Origin: Segatella copri
GTDB taxonomy: Bacteria; Bacteroidota; Bacteroidia; Bacteroidales; Bacteroidaceae
Length of the DNA: 64,000 nucleotides
Assembly (NCBI RefSeq): GCF_019249795.2
Contig: NZ_CP156892.1
Span: 248,001-312,000 of the forward strand
Direction: 5' to 3'
The notes under the pieces were generated by a model. It was not told where the DNA came from. It ran no database searches and worked only from the letters and a program-made list of their open reading frames with translations. A program made the position numbers and the translations under genes. Each line of letters starts with the position of its first letter. The stretch's first letter is position 1. Positions 25,897 through 35,494 of this stretch are shown here, piece after piece.

Positions 25897-27432
25897 TTAC
25901 TTAGCGTAAGCTACACTACGAGTCTCACGAATCACAGTAATCTTAACCTGACCAGGATAAGTCATCTCATTCTGAATCTTGGTTGCGATTTCATCAGAAA
26001 GCTTGATGCTCTCTTCATCGTTCATCTTATCCGCACCAACGATGACACGGAGTTCACGACCTGCCTGGATAGCGTAAGTCTTGGTTACGCCAGGATAACT
26101 CATGGCGATAGCTTCAAGATCGTTCAAACGCTTGATATAAGCCTCTACAATCTCACGACGGGCACCAGGACGGGCACCAGAGATAGCATCACAAACCTGT
26201 ACGATAGGAGCCAATAATGTGTTCATCTCCATCTCATCATGGTGAGCACCGATGGCATTGCAGATATCAGGTTTTTCCTTATACTTCTCTGCAATCTTGG
26301 CACCATACAATGCGTGTGGCAATTCACTCTCCTCATCAGGCACCTTACCAATATCGTGCAAAAGACCGGCACGCTTAGCCTTCTTAGGATTCAATCCCAA
26401 TTCAGAAGCCATAACCGCACAGAGGTTAGCGGTTTCACGGGCATGCTGCAAGAGGTTCTGACCATAAGAAGAACGGTACTTCATCTTACCGATGATACGA
26501 ATCAACTCTGGGTGCAGACCATGAATACCGAGGTCGATAGCTGTACGCTTACCAGTTTCGATAATTTCATTATCCAACTGCTTCTTCACCTTGGCTACCA
26601 CCTCCTCGATACGGGCTGGGTGGATACGGCCGTCAGCTACCAACTGATGGAGAGCCAGACGGCAAACCTCACGACGAACAGGGTCGAAGGCTGAGATAAC
26701 GATTGCCTCAGGAGTATCATCCACAACGATTTCTACACCAGTTGCTGCTTCCAGAGCACGGATATTGCGGCCTTCACGACCGATAATACGTCCCTTCACC
26801 TCATCATTATCGATATGGAAAACGCTGACAGAGTTCTCAATGGCTGTTTCAGTAGCAACACGCTGGATTGTCTGAATCACAATCTTCTTAGCCTGCTGGT
26901 TAGCATTGAGTTTGGCATCATCCATAATTTCGTTCACATAGCTTGCAGCATCGAGTTTAGCCTGATCTTTCAGACTCTCAATCAATCTCTGCTTAGCCTC
27001 TTCAGCACTCAGACCAGAAAGTTCTTCCAGTTTAGCCTGCTCCTGTTTCTGCATCTTATCAAGTTCCTGCTGCTTGACAGACAAGAGTTTCTTCTCGTTG
27101 TCAACACGCTGCTGATACTGATCAATCTCCATCTTGCGTCGACCGAGGTCTTCCTGACGCTGATTGAGAGAAATCTCGCGCTGTTTCAGCTTATTCTCAT
27201 TCTGCTGGATGCGAGAATTACGCTGCTGCACTTCTTTTTCGAGTTCCGCCTTCTTGTTGAGGAATTTCTCCTTCACTTCCAAAAGCTTCTTCTCTTTTAC
27301 TACTTCTGCCTCTTTGTTGGCAGCTTCTATCATTTCATTATATTTTCCCTTAATGACATAACGGAAAATGAAATACCCAGCAGCACCGCCGATAACAAGC
27401 GCCACCAAGGCTGCTATAATAGTTACTATCAT
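25897..27432 (-). CDS. rny: Ribonuclease Y
   Basis: Membrane-anchored endoribonuclease starting bulk mRNA decay; 511 aa, the normal length. Order of parts: N-terminal membrane helix (1-25), long charged coiled coil (about 30-190), KH RNA-binding domain with [17 protein letters not shown] near residue 215, and an HD domain with the metal-binding H359-D360 in LLHDIGK and AHHDE following. The C-terminus [10 protein letters not shown] is conserved in the family. It is downstream of zapA (28-nt gap) in one minus-strand unit. Confidence 0.96.
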   Translation of the reverse strand: MIVTIIAALVALVIGGAAGYFIFRYVIKGKYNEMIEAANKEAEVVKEKKLLEVKEKFLNKKAELEKEVQQRNSRIQQNENKLKQREISLNQRQEDLGRRKMEIDQYQQRVDNEKKLLSVKQQELDKMQKQEQAKLEELSGLSAEEAKQRLIESLKDQAKLDAASYVNEIMDDAKLNANQQAKKIVIQTIQRVATETAIENSVSVFHIDNDEVKGRIIGREGRNIRALEAATGVEIVVDDTPEAIVISAFDPVRREVCRLALHQLVADGRIHPARIEEVVAKVKKQLDNEIIETGKRTAIDLGIHGLHPELIRIIGKMKYRSSYGQNLLQHARETANLCAVMASELGLNPKKAKRAGLLHDIGKVPDEESELPHALYGAKIAEKYKEKPDICNAIGAHHDEMEMNTLLAPIVQVCDAISGARPGARREIVEAYIKRLNDLEAIAMSYPGVTKTYAIQAGRELRVIVGADKMNDEESIKLSDEIATKIQNEMTYPGQVKITVIRETRSVAYAK

Positions 27433-27460
27433 TATATTATATATATGTTTATTAATATTC

Positions 27461-27760
27461 TTATTTCAAAGCGTCTTCAATCTCGGAGGTAAGCTTCTCA
27501 AGAATATCATCATAAGGTTTCGTATCATTCCGATCCGATTCCTTCTCATATCTCAATGCCACATCAATGAGCGCCATATACAGGATTTCCTTATCGCTCT
27601 TTCTGCCTTTGAAAATCTTGGTATATGAGTTTACAATATCATCTATCAGCTTAGCTGATTTACGATAATACTCCTCGTCTTCCCTAGGTATTCTTACAGA
27701 AAGATCTGTATCATAGACGTGTAATCGTATGAGTAATTTATCTTGTTCTTGTTCTGCCAT
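27461..27760 (-). CDS. zapA: Cell division protein ZapA
   Basis: Small (99 aa) FtsZ-ring associated protein. The N-terminal globular part has the ZapA pattern ([20 protein letters not shown], then [18 protein letters not shown]) and the C-terminal part is helical for dimer/tetramer formation. It bundles FtsZ protofilaments at mid-cell. It is followed by rny and preceded (11-nt gap) by a coiled-coil gene in the same direction, a conserved arrangement in Bacteroidota. Confidence 0.85.
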   Translation of the reverse strand: MAEQEQDKLLIRLHVYDTDLSVRIPREDEEYYRKSAKLIDDIVNSYTKIFKGRKSDKEILYMALIDVALRYEKESDRNDTKPYDDILEKLTSEIEDALK

Positions 27761-27771
27761 CGTTCCGATTT

Positions 27772-28065
27772 TTACTTTTCACCCAATAGTGTGATACACT
27801 TATTGACATCTCTTATGAGCTTGGCGATGCGCTTCTGAGTAGCTTCCATATCATTGTCAGAAATCGTCATCATCTTCGCCATCTTCAAGCTGTCGTAATC
27901 ACTCTGCGCTTGAGCCAACTTTTCCTCCAATGCCTTGATTTTGGCATCGCGCTCATCCACCATCGCATAGAGTTCAGCATTCTCCTGCTTGACCTCGTCA
28001 AACTTGAGAATCATCTGCCTTACTCTTGTGGCAAACGTATTAATTGTTTTCTCATTTGCACTCAT
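27772..28065 (-). CDS. Small coiled-coil protein upstream of zapA
   Basis: 97 aa, with no signal peptide. The middle is a heptad-rich coiled coil (EVKQENAELYAMVDERDAKI, then KALEEKLAQAQSDYDSLK) flanked by short helical ends. Size, coiled coil and its place just before zapA suggest a ZapB-like division partner, but I see no diagnostic motif. The 11-nt gap indicates co-transcription with zapA. Confidence 0.65.
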   Translation of the reverse strand: MSANEKTINTFATRVRQMILKFDEVKQENAELYAMVDERDAKIKALEEKLAQAQSDYDSLKMAKMMTISDNDMEATQKRIAKLIRDVNKCITLLGEK

Positions 28066-28153
28066 GACTATTATTTTTGGCTACAAATTTAAGAGAATTA
28101 TTTGAATAAAACAAATATTCTGCTATTTTTTTTCATTTTGGGCGCAACATTTG

Positions 28154-28804
28154 TTACTTTCCCATCTTCTGCTTTGCCTTTTCTACGTCTTCATCTGATG
28201 GACGTGGCTCTTTTTTGGCAAGCATCAATACCTGGAAGGTAAAGTCGGTTACCCATTGCTGGCTGAACGCCAAGCGCTTGTTGAACTGGCGCAACTGAAG
28301 CACGGTTTTCAGCACACTGGCATCAGAGAAATCATTCTTAGTGAAGATATCTTCTACAGTTTTAGCAGTCAGCTTGTAAAGTGAATTCTTCATGAAGCTA
28401 GGCAAACGGAGCTTAAACTTCATCAAGTTGCCCATCAGCATCATCAGATCCTGAGTGAAGTTCTGGAACTGGATGAGATATATGTTTACATCCTGCAGTT
28501 TGTGGCAGTTCTTACGGATACTGGAATCTATTTCCTTAAAGAAGGCATCATCCGTATCATAGATATTCTTCATCATTTTCTTCACCTGTGCCTTTTCGCC
28601 AATACCCAGACGGTTGTTGACCGTCGGAACATGCAGACTTGTCTTGAAGACACGCAAGTCTGGCAACATGGCCAAATTGGTGATACCTAACTGAGAAGCA
28701 AGTGCAGCCTGAAAGTATACACGGACCAAAGTCATGTAATCTTCCATTCCACCTACCTTTTTATCGTCGTCTTTACGACCGAATAGTTTAGCAAAAATTC
28801 CCAT
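28154..28804 (-). CDS. Conserved hypothetical protein of Bacteroidota (216 aa)
   Basis: Not recognised as a named family. It begins MGIFAKLFGRKDDDKKVGG, a basic amphipathic start suited to membrane association, and is otherwise predicted helical with no signal peptide or membrane helix. Repeated Lys/Phe-rich helices occupy residues 85-185. It lies 88 nt upstream of the coiled-coil/zapA/rny set in the same orientation and could belong to that unit. No catalytic motif was seen. Confidence 0.7.
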   Translation of the reverse strand: MGIFAKLFGRKDDDKKVGGMEDYMTLVRVYFQAALASQLGITNLAMLPDLRVFKTSLHVPTVNNRLGIGEKAQVKKMMKNIYDTDDAFFKEIDSSIRKNCHKLQDVNIYLIQFQNFTQDLMMLMGNLMKFKLRLPSFMKNSLYKLTAKTVEDIFTKNDFSDASVLKTVLQLRQFNKRLAFSQQWVTDFTFQVLMLAKKEPRPSDEDVEKAKQKMGK

Positions 28805-28969
28805 TCCTTTATTATTTTATTTTCTATATCTATTTAAATTGTTCTGCAAAAATACAATAAAATCAGTAAATACCCAAATCAAAGCGACGTTTTTTATATA
28901 AAAAGGTGCTTTTTTTATCAAAAAATGCATTTTTATGGCTTATGATTTCACTCATTCAACTTTTTTTAG

Positions 28970-28977
28970 TAACTTTG
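28970..28977 (+). promoter_or_regulatory. -7 element (TAACTTTG) upstream of rfbA
   Basis: TAACTTTG 53 nt before the rfbA start; no TTG at the usual -33 distance. Confidence 0.55.
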
Positions 28978-29030
28978 CCGCGTTTTAAGATAAGACTATT
29001 CAACTTTATTATATTAGAAATAGAGAAGAT

Positions 29031-29906
29031 ATGAAAGGAATCGTATTAGCGGGAGGTTCGGGTACAAGACTTTACCCTATTACCAAAGGTATCAGTAAGC
29101 AATTGATACCCATTTTTGATAAGCCAATGATATACTACCCTGTTTCCGTGCTAATGTTGGCAGGAATCAAGGAGATTTTGATTATATCTACCCCATTCGA
29201 CTTGCCTGGTTTCAAACGTCTGTTAGGCGACGGCAGCGAATTGGGTGTACACTTCGAATATGCAGAACAGCCATCACCCGATGGTCTGGCTCAAGCCTTC
29301 ATCATTGGCGAGAAGTTTATCGGTAATGATACAGTCTGTCTGGTTTTGGGTGACAACATTTTCTATGGAGCCGGTTTTACGGGTTTACTCAAGGAAAGCG
29401 TAAAAGCTGCAGAAGAAGGACTGGCAAGCGTATTTGGCTATTATGTCAACGATCCGGAAAGATATGGTGTAGCAGAGTTTGATGAAAACGGCAACTGCCT
29501 GAGCATAGAAGAAAAACCGGAAATGCCTAAGAGCAACTATGCGGTTGTAGGACTCTATTTCTACCCAAACAGCGTGGTGCAGGTGGCTAAGAACATCAAG
29601 CCTAGCGCAAGAGGTGAGTTGGAAATAACAACAGTAAACCAGCACTATCTGACAGAAAAGACTCTGAAGGTAAGAACCTTACAGCGCGGTTTCGCCTGGC
29701 TAGACACCGGTACCCACGATAGCCTTTCGGAAGCCAGTACCTTTATAGAAGTCATCGAAAAGAGACAGGGGCTGAAAGTGGCATGTCTGGAAGAAATCGC
29801 ATTCAAACAAGGATGGATTGACAAAGAACAGTTGCTGAAACTTGCCCAACCGATGCTCAAAAACGGTTATGGACAGTATCTGAAAGAACTAGCGGCAAGC
29901 AGATAG
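29031..29906 (+). CDS. rfbA: Glucose-1-phosphate thymidylyltransferase
   Basis: Makes dTDP-glucose from glucose 1-phosphate and dTTP, the first step towards dTDP-rhamnose and other deoxysugars of surface polysaccharide. At 291 aa it has the normal length. The nucleotide-binding signature [11 protein letters not shown] at residues 8-18, [14 protein letters not shown], and [10 protein letters not shown] near residue 110 are characteristic, as is [12 protein letters not shown]. The other rfb genes are not in the window; the gene stands 64 nt before the Wzc-type kinase, with which it is probably co-expressed. Confidence 0.95.
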   Translation: MKGIVLAGGSGTRLYPITKGISKQLIPIFDKPMIYYPVSVLMLAGIKEILIISTPFDLPGFKRLLGDGSELGVHFEYAEQPSPDGLAQAFIIGEKFIGNDTVCLVLGDNIFYGAGFTGLLKESVKAAEEGLASVFGYYVNDPERYGVAEFDENGNCLSIEEKPEMPKSNYAVVGLYFYPNSVVQVAKNIKPSARGELEITTVNQHYLTEKTLKVRTLQRGFAWLDTGTHDSLSEASTFIEVIEKRQGLKVACLEEIAFKQGWIDKEQLLKLAQPMLKNGYGQYLKELAASR

Positions 29907-29970
29907 CACAGATTCTATCATTTATCTTATACGAATATAAAAAGGTGTAAACACAATAGAATATAAAATA

Positions 29971-32514
29971 ATGGAAGAAACAAAGAACTTTGATTTGGGA
30001 CGTGATCAAGAGCAGGAAGAGAAGTCATCTATTGACTTCCAGCTGATTTATTCTACTCTTATCCTCAACTGGAAATGGTTCGTTCTATCACTCATTGTAT
30101 GTTTGGGATTGGGATATCTCTACATACGCCATGCAAGACCGCAATACCAGGCAACCGCCAAGGTACTGATAAAGGATGACGACCAGAGAAAGAACAGAGG
30201 AATGGGTAACAGCATGATTCAGAATGCTGCAAACCTCGGTTTTATTTCAAACTCAAATGGTATAGACAATGAGATTGAAATTCTTTCGGCTCAAGACTTG
30301 GTTAACCAGGCTGTAGTAGACATGAAATGCTACGTGAACTATTACCATAAAGGAACCTTCAGGGATCAGTTAGTCTATAAAGAGCAGGAAGTCAGCGTTG
30401 ACTTAGACCTGGCTCATCTCAAGAAACTGAATGCTCCTATCAAGCTTCTTATAGAGAAAACTGGCAGCCAGTATCAGGTAACAGGTTCATACTACATACC
30501 TGTAGATGCCTTTTCCTATCAGAAGGATCCTGTAAAGATTGAAAAGACTTTAGCTGGTCTGCCAGCAAGCATCAATACACGTGTAGGAACCCTCTACTTC
30601 ACTCAGAACGGCAAATACGCATTAAAAGACGGTGAGAGCCTGAAGGCGATTATCGTGTCACCAGAAATGGCGGCTAAGGGCTATACAAAAGCACTGACTG
30701 TCAGCCAGACTTCAAAGACTACAACCATAGCCGAACTGGTAATGAAAGATGAAGATCCTCAGCGCAGCATCGACTATCTGAGAACTCTGGTAAATGTTTA
30801 TAACCGCCAGGCCAACGAGGACAAGAATGAAATTTCTTTCCGCACAGAACAGTTCATCAACCAGCGTCTGGAGAAGATCAACAACGAACTGGGCAATACA
30901 GAAGGCCAGCTCGAAAGCTACAAGAAGCGTAACAATGTTGTAGAGATGAAGCTCAACGCAACAGCTGCCATCGCTAACTCAGACACATACGCCCAGAAAC
31001 TCCAGGAGGCTAACACACAGGTTGAACTTCTGAATGAGCTTGGCAAATACATGAACGAACCTGGCAACAGATATCAGCCTATCCCATCAAACGTAGGTTT
31101 GACTGATGAAAGTTCAACAGAACTCATCAACCAGTACAACAAAATAGCCCTGGATCGCAACAACGCCTTGCATGCAGCCAGCGAGACTTCTCCTACAATA
31201 ACTCCTCTGACCGCACAGTTGGATGCACTCACAACATCTATCAAACGTGCCATGAGACAAGCTAAGCTAGGTATGGAAATCCAGCGTAACAGCATAGCCA
31301 AACAAGCTGCCATGTATGCCAACCAAATAGGTAACTCGCCAGAGCAAGAGCGAGTTCTTACACAGATTGGTCGCCAGCAGGAAGTAAAATCTGGTCTTTA
31401 CCTGATGCTTCTTCAGAAACGTGAGGAAAACTCCATTTCGCTAGCAGCAACGGCAGACAAGGGTAAGGTTATCGATGCTCCTTCATTGGAAGGAAAGGTT
31501 AGTCCTAAGAATCCTATCATTATGCTGATAGCACTGGTACTGGGTATCGCAATCCCTGCCGGCATCCTCTTCCTGAGAGAATTCTTCAAGTACAAGATTG
31601 AGGGACATGAAGACGTGATGAAACTCACTCAGATACCTGTCATTGCCGATATTCCTGTGGCAAGCGACGCTGCCAAGAAGGAAGGAAAGGCTGATATTGT
31701 GGTTCACCAGAATGTAAACAACCTGATGGAGGAGATTTTCCGTGGCTTGCGTACCAACATTCAGTTTATGCTGAAGGAAGGTGAAAAGGTCATGATGTTT
31801 ACCTCTTCTACATCAGGTGAAGGTAAAACCTTCGTGGCTTCCAATATCGGTATCTCGCTTGCCTTACTGGGCAAGAAGGTTATCATGGTAGGTCTGGATA
31901 TCCGCAAGCCTCGTCTGGCAGAGCTCTTCGAGATTGACAACCACCATAATGGTATCACCAATCTGATTATACACGACCATAACACATGGGATGACATTCA
32001 GAAACAGATTCTCTCTTCGGGCGTCAACAGTAAACTCGACCTCCTGATGGCTGGTCCTGTTCCTCCTAACCCAGGAGAGTTGGTAACCAGAGCAAGCCTT
32101 GACGACATTATCAGTCAGTTGAAGGAACATTACGACTATGTTATCCTCGATACGGCTCCTGTAGGTCTTGTAAACGACAGTTTGCAGCTTGGACGTCTGG
32201 CTAATCTCTGTGTATACGTCTGCCGCGCAGATTATACTCCAAAGGCTAGTTTCGGCATGATCAATGGTTTGAAAGCCGAGAATAAATTGCCTAACATGTG
32301 CTTAGTACTCAATGGCGTCGACCTCTCTAAGAAGAAGCACAGCTTCTATTATGGTGTTGGTAAGTACGGCAAATATGGTAAATATGGCAACTATGGTTCT
32401 TATGGATCATACGGCAAGTATGGCAAATATGGAACTTACGGCCAGTATGGCAGCTATGGCAACTATAGCAACAGCCACTATGGCAATGCCAACGACAACA
32501 GTATTAAGAAGTAA
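29971..32514 (+). CDS. Wzc-type polysaccharide co-polymerase / BY-tyrosine kinase with YG-repeat tail
   Basis: 847-aa inner-membrane protein for capsule or exopolysaccharide length control. It has a cytoplasmic start, first helix near 38-57, large periplasmic Wzz-type region with coiled coil (about 290-500), second helix near 512-532, then a cytoplasmic BY-kinase. The Walker A is SSTSGEGKTFVASN (about 610-625), Walker A' is VGLDIRKPRL and Walker B is VILDTAPVG. The last 50 residues hold a run of Tyr-Gly pairs (KYGKYGKYGNYGSYGSYG and onward), about 16 tyrosines, the expected autophosphorylation cluster but unusually regular. It follows rfbA by 64 nt. Confidence 0.93.
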   Translation: MEETKNFDLGRDQEQEEKSSIDFQLIYSTLILNWKWFVLSLIVCLGLGYLYIRHARPQYQATAKVLIKDDDQRKNRGMGNSMIQNAANLGFISNSNGIDNEIEILSAQDLVNQAVVDMKCYVNYYHKGTFRDQLVYKEQEVSVDLDLAHLKKLNAPIKLLIEKTGSQYQVTGSYYIPVDAFSYQKDPVKIEKTLAGLPASINTRVGTLYFTQNGKYALKDGESLKAIIVSPEMAAKGYTKALTVSQTSKTTTIAELVMKDEDPQRSIDYLRTLVNVYNRQANEDKNEISFRTEQFINQRLEKINNELGNTEGQLESYKKRNNVVEMKLNATAAIANSDTYAQKLQEANTQVELLNELGKYMNEPGNRYQPIPSNVGLTDESSTELINQYNKIALDRNNALHAASETSPTITPLTAQLDALTTSIKRAMRQAKLGMEIQRNSIAKQAAMYANQIGNSPEQERVLTQIGRQQEVKSGLYLMLLQKREENSISLAATADKGKVIDAPSLEGKVSPKNPIIMLIALVLGIAIPAGILFLREFFKYKIEGHEDVMKLTQIPVIADIPVASDAAKKEGKADIVVHQNVNNLMEEIFRGLRTNIQFMLKEGEKVMMFTSSTSGEGKTFVASNIGISLALLGKKVIMVGLDIRKPRLAELFEIDNHHNGITNLIIHDHNTWDDIQKQILSSGVNSKLDLLMAGPVPPNPGELVTRASLDDIISQLKEHYDYVILDTAPVGLVNDSLQLGRLANLCVYVCRADYTPKASFGMINGLKAENKLPNMCLVLNGVDLSKKKHSFYYGVGKYGKYGKYGNYGSYGSYGKYGKYGTYGQYGSYGNYSNSHYGNANDNSIKK

Positions 32515-32539
32515 TCAAAAACATACATTCAACAAAAAT

Positions 32540-32571
32540 AAGAGTCTTTCTATCCAGATAGGAAGACTCTT
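32540..32571 (+). terminator. Terminator after the Wzc-type kinase
   Basis: 14-bp stem (32540-32553 with 32558-32571, one G-U pair) around CCAG, followed by TTT. Confidence 0.8.
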
Positions 32572-32598
32572 TTAGATTAATAAAAACATTAAGACTAT

Positions 32599-33027
32599 AT
32601 GGCAACAATTGCAGTAGATTTCGATGGTACAATCGTAACCCACGAGTACCCGAAGATTGGTACAGAACTACCTTTCGCCACAGAAACATTAAAGATGTTG
32701 ATTAGAGACCACCACAAGCTTATTCTATGGAGCGTACGCGAAGGAAAGCTCCTGGACGAGGCAGTAGAATGGTGTAGAGAAAGAGGAGTTGAATTCTGGG
32801 CTGTAAATAAGGATTATCCTGAAGAGAGTCTGGAGAACAATAACCACTTCTCACGCAAGCTCAAAGCCGACTGGTTTATCGATGACCGAGGTATTGGCGG
32901 TTTGCCAGACTGGGGGGAGATTTATCAGATTATCACCAACCATACAAGCTATTGCAGAGTACTGAAGCAGAAGTTCGGCGAGCAGCAGGAAGCCCCTAAG
33001 AAGAAGCATTGGTGGAGCCGCGGATAA
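32599..33027 (+). CDS. Small HAD-like hydrolase (BT_0820 type)
   Basis: 142-aa cytoplasmic protein. The HAD nucleophile motif is IAVDFDGTIV at residues 4-13, and WFIDDRGIGG near residue 92 provides the acidic motif IV; the cap is minimal. Size and wording resemble the small HAD phosphatases common in Bacteroidota. The C-terminus KKKHWWSRG is basic and aromatic. The substrate is unknown. It stands alone between the terminator after wzc and a strong terminator at 33107. Confidence 0.75.
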   Translation: MATIAVDFDGTIVTHEYPKIGTELPFATETLKMLIRDHHKLILWSVREGKLLDEAVEWCRERGVEFWAVNKDYPEESLENNNHFSRKLKADWFIDDRGIGGLPDWGEIYQIITNHTSYCRVLKQKFGEQQEAPKKKHWWSRG

Positions 33028-33043
33028 AGTGTTTCTCCAAAAG

Positions 33044-33115
33044 GATATCCTAGTAAATACGATAAAAGATAACCTGATAGATACAATAAAAGATATCCCA
33101 ATAAATAAAAAAGGT
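33044..33115. repeat. Three-copy 24-nt tandem repeat
   Basis: Units at 33044, 33068 and 33092, each beginning GATATCC or GATAACC and (first two) ending ATAAAA, located between the HAD gene and its terminator. Confidence 0.65.
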
Positions 33116-33144
33116 GTATTGCTCATTGGCAATACACCTTTTTT
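33107..33144. terminator. Bidirectional terminator between HAD and PpiD genes
   Basis: Perfect 16-bp arms (33107-33122, 33129-33144), 6-nt loop, A and T runs at the ends, between convergent genes. Confidence 0.92.
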
Positions 33145-33173
33145 ATTTATTGGAATGAATTTACTAGTCTGAA

Positions 33174-35324
33174 TTAGAAGAACAAGTAGCGGTTATCAAC
33201 TACATGAGCGTTCAGATAAAGCTCGTTCATGAAGTTACCAGCATACTGCATAGCCTTCTGACGGCACTTCTGCTCGTATGTCTTGTCATCGAACTTAACA
33301 GGACGGTTAGTCTTGTTTACAACCTGGAAGAGATAAACACCAGCGTTACCCTTCACAGCATGAGCAGAGAAAGCACCCTTCTTAGTACCTGCAACAGCAC
33401 CAGAGAGAGCTGGCTCGCTAGCGCCAGTAGCTGCGATGAATACAGGAGCAGCGAAAGTAATCTGGTTTACAGAAGAAACCTTACCGCCCTTAGCCTTAGC
33501 AGCTGCGATGTTCTTAACACCGTTCAACTTAGCCTCAATCATCTCAGCCTTCTTATCCTTGAGCACCTCTGCCTTAACAGTCTCCTTGACAACTGCATCA
33601 TTCAAATCACGATAACCGATATGATGAATCTTATCAAGAACCACAACCAACAGGTGGTTGTTGTCACCACACTCATAGAGAGGTGAAATCTCACCCTCCT
33701 TGCTATCGAAGATCCACTTCAAAGCCTCGCGTGTAGAATGGATGTTTGCTACATAGTGAACAGAAGTTGTAATATCCTTCAAGTCCTGAACCTTGTAACC
33801 TTCCTTAGCTGCATTCTTCAAGAGATCCTCTGACTTAGGATTAGCACTTACGAAACTAGAGAACTTGTTGTAAGCTGTACGGTAAGTACCCTGCGAGAAG
33901 TCGATAGGTTTCTTGATAACGGCAGCAGTATACTTACTGACCATTGCCTTGCGGTCAAGAACCTGAAGAACTACATATCCCTGACCCAGCTGAAGCTGGT
34001 TCAAAGAATTGACAGCTGCTGTGTTCAATGTATTGATGAATGTCTTGTTGTCCTTATCCATAGACTGGGCATACTCATACTGCTTGGTAGTCATCCAAGC
34101 CTTGTCACCAGTCTGGCCATACTTCTTAGCGATAGCCTCGAAATCAGCACCACCGGCAATAGCGCCCTGAATAGAATCTGCCTTAGTCTTAGCCTCAGCT
34201 ACTGAGTTAGCAGCAACCTGGATAACACGATACTGTACTGAATCAGGCAATTCCTGCTTAGCTACCAACTTAACGATGTTCAATGTATTGTCACCAGCAT
34301 TAGCCTTAACAGCAGAAGTAGAACCTACAGCCATAGAATCGAGCTGAGCAGCGATATCACGTGGGAAAGCATCCTTTGAAACAGGAATACCAAGATATGC
34401 TACAGTAGAAGCTGACTTACGTACAACCTCTGTAGGATCTGCTGCAGCAGCCAACTGTGAGTGATAACCTGCAAATTCCTTGTTAAGAGCAGCACGGTCT
34501 GCATTTGAAGCCTGAACCTCGATATCAACAAACTTGATGTCACGGCTCTCAACAGGCTGTTTGAAGCGTGCCTTGATCTCATCATACTTAGCCTTCAAAT
34601 CGCTTTCAGAAATCTTTACCTTATCATCCTGGATGTCAGAGTAAGGGAAAGCAGCCAACTGAATCTGGCTCTCTTCATTCTCCTCCTTGAAAGCCATCTT
34701 AGCCTCTACAGGGTTTGACAGGAAGCAACCGGCGAGAAGAGCCTGATACTTCTGAGCCAAAGTCTGCTGGCGGAGAGTCTTCTCGATGAATGACCAGTAG
34801 TTGTAAATCTTGGTATACTGATCCATCATCTGTGCGTTAGCAGATGGGTTAGCCTTCTGTGCCTTGTAGTCTGCCAAGAACTTCTGGAGAGAAGATGCAT
34901 CGAAACGACCTGTCTGCTGATTAACGAAAGGAGTCTGCTGAAGCATAGGGTTAGTACCTGTCTTCAAGATGTCCTGAAGCTCTTCGTCGGTCACAGTGAG
35001 ACCCAACTTGCTAGCTTCCTTAGCGATAATCTGGTTCTGGATGTATGTATTCCATACCATATCCTTCACCTGATTCATCTGCTCTTCAGGAAGATTTTCC
35101 TGACCCTGTTGCATTTTAATAACTTCTGAATACTCATCAACGAGCTTCTGGAAATCCTGCACGCTGATTTTTTCGCCCAAAACTTCACCGATCTGCTGGC
35201 GCTCATTATTCTTTGCTGAATCGCAAGAGCGGAAAGCTTCCTCGGCAATAAAGGCGAAAAGGCCGAAACTGATGATACAAACCAGTATCACGCCTCTTTT
35301 TCTAATTGTTCCTAATGCTGCCAT
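33174..35324 (-). CDS. PpiD/SurA-type peptidyl-prolyl isomerase, membrane-anchored
   Basis: Periplasmic folding factor of 716 aa, anchored by one N-terminal helix (about 11-31; RKRGVILVCIISFGLFAFIA). A SurA-N type chaperone region follows (EVLGEKISVQDFQKLVDEYS is the usual first helix), then a parvulin domain near 345-450 (QYRVIQVAANSVAEAKTKAD, FEAIAKKYGQTG). Such proteins assist outer-membrane protein assembly. It is the last gene of a minus-strand run OMP-LptC-CorC-PpiD, an arrangement typical of Bacteroidota envelope loci, although a TATTTTTG element at 35397-35404 could give it its own promoter. Confidence 0.88.
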   Translation of the reverse strand: MAALGTIRKRGVILVCIISFGLFAFIAEEAFRSCDSAKNNERQQIGEVLGEKISVQDFQKLVDEYSEVIKMQQGQENLPEEQMNQVKDMVWNTYIQNQIIAKEASKLGLTVTDEELQDILKTGTNPMLQQTPFVNQQTGRFDASSLQKFLADYKAQKANPSANAQMMDQYTKIYNYWSFIEKTLRQQTLAQKYQALLAGCFLSNPVEAKMAFKEENEESQIQLAAFPYSDIQDDKVKISESDLKAKYDEIKARFKQPVESRDIKFVDIEVQASNADRAALNKEFAGYHSQLAAAADPTEVVRKSASTVAYLGIPVSKDAFPRDIAAQLDSMAVGSTSAVKANAGDNTLNIVKLVAKQELPDSVQYRVIQVAANSVAEAKTKADSIQGAIAGGADFEAIAKKYGQTGDKAWMTTKQYEYAQSMDKDNKTFINTLNTAAVNSLNQLQLGQGYVVLQVLDRKAMVSKYTAAVIKKPIDFSQGTYRTAYNKFSSFVSANPKSEDLLKNAAKEGYKVQDLKDITTSVHYVANIHSTREALKWIFDSKEGEISPLYECGDNNHLLVVVLDKIHHIGYRDLNDAVVKETVKAEVLKDKKAEMIEAKLNGVKNIAAAKAKGGKVSSVNQITFAAPVFIAATGASEPALSGAVAGTKKGAFSAHAVKGNAGVYLFQVVNKTNRPVKFDDKTYEQKCRQKAMQYAGNFMNELYLNAHVVDNRYLFF

Positions 35325-35494
35325 TACGTTTTAATTATTATTATTATTTTTTCCTAAGTTTAGATTGAACCACTTTTGATGCTAGTAGCCAATTGTCTGC
35401 AAAAATACAAAAATAATACGAGAAAAGGGAATTTTTTGCTATCTTTTTTGACTATTACCTCAAAAAAAGCAAAAAATTCCCTTTTCCTGCTCAG

